In this document: one piece after another, positions 62,494-64,000 of the stretch
Layout: each line of letters begins with the position of its first letter
How positions within the stretch are numbered: position 1 is the first letter of the stretch
From: a bacterium HR40
GTDB lineage: Bacteria; Pseudomonadota; Alphaproteobacteria; Geminicoccales; Geminicoccaceae
NCBI GenBank assembly: GCA_002898275.1
Contig: BEIQ01000001.1
Span: 737,899-801,898 of the forward strand
Direction: 5' to 3'
DNA length: 64,000 bases
Notes under the pieces: generated by a model
What the model was told of the DNA's origin: nothing
What the model saw: the letters and a program-made list of their open reading frames with translations, nothing else
Database searches by the model: none
Made by a program: the position numbers and the translations under genes

Positions 62494-62941
62494 TCCGTTC
62501 CACCTCGTCCACCGGCCCCGACGACCGTTCCGAGACTCCGCCCTCGGGGGATCGAAAGCATTCCTAACATGTTACGTCGAAAATGCAAGCACCGATCGAT
62601 TCCGTCCTCTGCGGTTCAGAACTGTAGAAAGGAATTACAGTCGCACCCGTAAATCGTCGGGTCGCGCAACGAAAAGATTGCAATGTGGGACATTCAGTGC
62701 CCGGAACCGAATAATGGCACCACAAGGCAGACGCATGCGACGGCGGCACGCAACGCACCCCGGTCGCGGGCGCTGCCAACGCTACCCCCACTGGGCGGGC
62801 CACCCCTGCCCGCGGACAGGGCCCGAACGGAGCTGTGCCACCGGAGATGATCGTAAGTCGCCGCGCCTTCAGGTCAACGGCCGACGGCCGCAATGGATGC
62901 GGATGTCGCCCCGGCGCCCGCTCGCCCGCGACGATCCGCGC
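62494..62941. other. Control region upstream of prkA and gene-free stretch behind the M48 gene
   Basis: About 450 bases without a credible gene. The part from 62560 to 62720 is noticeably richer in A and T than the genes around it. It holds TAACATGTTA (62565-62574) and GTTCAGAAC (62614-62622), both perfect inverted repeats. No clear -35/-10 pair or sigma-54 box with correct spacing faces prkA. The minus-strand frame over 62564-62893 has no protein-like character. Confidence 0.45.
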
Positions 62942-64000
62942 TCAGGACCGCGTCACCAGCTTGACCGCACGCCCTGGCACGCCATCGGCGGGTCCGGCGT
63001 AATCGTTGAGGATTTGGAACAGCTCGAGCGCACCGCTCTCCACCTCCATCCGGGCGGCGAGCTCGGTCGCGCTCTCCCCTCCCGCCAGCCGCTCGACGCG
63101 GATGCGCAGTGGCCGGAACTGCGCCGCCTCCGCCGGCTCGAGCCGGCGGTAACTCGAGGTGGTCTGCCGTACGAACTGCCAAACGCCGTCGTCGCTTTGC
63201 GGCGCCACCAGCCGCCATCGCTTCAGCGTCTCCTGCCCGTCGTCCACGATCGCGGCCACACCGAAAATCGGGCCGCCTCGGAAACGGGCGCGGAAGGGAG
63301 TCGCGAGCACCGGGAGACCGTCGGCGGTGTGCCAACGTTCGAGCCCACCCGTGGAGCGGCCGAAATACAGATCGGTGAGCAGATGGTCTTCGAGCGTCCG
63401 TCCTGGCGTCGGCCGCACCAGGTCGAAGACGAGAAACGTCTCGTCCGACGCGCGCGCGAGCAGGTATTGGGGGCTATTGCGGATGGCAAAACCTTCGGGC
63501 ACCTCGAACCGGAAGCCGAGCTCGGGATGGACGAACTGCCGCGCCAACACCAACCCGTGCCGAGGGCTATCGCCGAAGATCATGCCGTCGATAAGGGCGA
63601 GATAGGCGTCCCGCCGTCGCTCGCCCGCCGCATCTACACTGGCGGCTTGCTTCGTCGCTTGACGCGCGCGAGCGTCGGGACTCGGGTGGCTGGCGAGCCA
63701 GCTCGGTGTCTGTTCCGACTCGTCCTTGAAGACACGTTCCCATTGCTCGAACGCGGTGAGCAGGCTCGCTACGGCCGTGGGGTCGTACCCCGCCCGGGTG
63801 AGATAGCGGATCCCCAGCTCGTCGGCCTCGAGCTCTTCTTCTCGCGAGAACATCCGCATCCAGGCGGTCGCGAGCTTCTCGATCGGGCGCACGCCCATTT
63901 CGCCGAGGTACAGATACGCCAATATGCCCAAGCTCATGAAGGCGATCTGGGTGTGCACGGTCCGGTCGTAGCGCTTGGCCACGTGCCGGGCGGCGATATG
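62942..64000 (-). CDS. M48 family metalloprotease, N-terminus cut by window edge
   Basis: The visible 352 residues are the C-terminal part of an exported or membrane-linked M48 peptidase. They begin HIAARHVAKRYD at the right edge, where the preceding residues should supply the HExxH zinc site (the HIAARH start fits the residues just after HExxH). The third zinc ligand lies in SREEELEADELGIRYLTRAGYDP. SWLASHPSPDARARQA follows, typical of the YfgC/BepA and LoiP group. A C-terminal domain of about 200 residues (FEVPEGFAIRNSPQYLLAR onward) ends in VPGRAVKLV. It likely acts in outer-membrane protein quality control. Confidence 0.9.
   Translation of the reverse strand, partial: HIAARHVAKRYDRTVHTQIAFMSLGILAYLYLGEMGVRPIEKLATAWMRMFSREEELEADELGIRYLTRAGYDPTAVASLLTAFEQWERVFKDESEQTPSWLASHPSPDARARQATKQAASVDAAGERRRDAYLALIDGMIFGDSPRHGLVLARQFVHPELGFRFEVPEGFAIRNSPQYLLARASDETFLVFDLVRPTPGRTLEDHLLTDLYFGRSTGGLERWHTADGLPVLATPFRARFRGGPIFGVAAIVDDGQETLKRWRLVAPQSDDGVWQFVRQTTSSYRRLEPAEAAQFRPLRIRVERLAGGESATELAARMEVESGALELFQILNDYAGPADGVPGRAVKLVTRS

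Noticed and set aside
62614-62622. GTTCAGAAC palindrome considered as an SOS (LexA) box
   Set aside because: The alphaproteobacterial LexA site is a GTTC-N7-GTTC direct repeat; no second GTTC lies at that distance.
62715-62729. TGGCAC followed by a GC, resembling a sigma-54 box
   Set aside because: The spacing between the GG and GC elements is one base short and the element points away from prkA.
62564-62893. A 109-residue minus-strand frame upstream of prkA
   Set aside because: No ribosome-binding site, no recognisable sequence, and it spans the AT-rich control region.

Overview
The window is chromosomal DNA from a GC-rich alphaproteobacterium, most likely Rhodospirillales or a related order (Geminicoccales-like); I infer this and cannot name a genus. 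Support comes from gene sets typical of that class: aapJQMP amino-acid uptake, the DUF2066 / CDP-alcohol transferase / hdaA block beside purMN, dapF-mtaB-ftsY, mlaD-DUF2155 facing aat-accC-accB-aroQ, a TIGR02300 protein next to aroA-cmk-rpsA, and the oxygen-dependent type of cobalamin synthesis with CobN. Genes are tightly packed, often with 4-base GTGA or ATGA overlaps. I see no rRNA, tRNA, CRISPR array, prophage block or insertion sequence.

Layout. 1-5904: end-truncated malic enzyme, a DUF6513 pterin-binding protein with a DUF447 partner (families linked to tetrahydromethanopterin C1 metabolism), an LplT-like transporter and tlyA. 5849-11426: metC and the divergent aapJQMP operon, with a hairpin plus T-tract after aapJ. 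12229-19464: a TSUP permease, an oligopeptide-type permease pair without its other subunits, an orphan DhaL-like protein, an exported S10 carboxypeptidase and a GMC oxidoreductase. 19882-25199: a CBS-pair protein, a TadD-like TPR/SPOR lipoprotein, an SDR without the usual catalytic Tyr/Lys, hdaA, a PgsA-like enzyme and DUF2066. 25266-34891: purMN, an endolysin-like protein, dapF-mtaB-ftsY-mlaD-DUF2155, and the opposing aroQ-accB-accC-aat operon.

35089-46530: DUF1192, Nudix, cobU(P), cobN, cobO and a CocE/NonD hydrolase form one close-spaced run, followed by glpK, a GAF-GGDEF cyclase and an EEP phosphohydrolase. 46566-53356: a membrane-anchored coiled-coil protein, a second GMC oxidoreductase, the acidic TIGR02300 protein, then aroA-cmk-rpsA ending at a strong hairpin. 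53498-57620: cobT translationally coupled to an aldehyde dehydrogenase, divergent from cobS-cobA. 57630-62493: prkA-yeaH-spoVR, the conserved three-gene stationary-phase/nutrient-stress unit, with an entericidin-like lipoprotein directly downstream. The window closes in an M48-family metalloprotease.

The best candidates for new biology are the prkA-yeaH-spoVR-entericidin unit, the opp/dhaL/S10/GMC run, the cobT-coupled aldehyde dehydrogenase, the SDR with a rebuilt active site, the DUF6513-DUF447 pair, and an 800-base gap holding a promoter-like signal but no gene. Nothing here is clearly a wholly undescribed system; these are leads.
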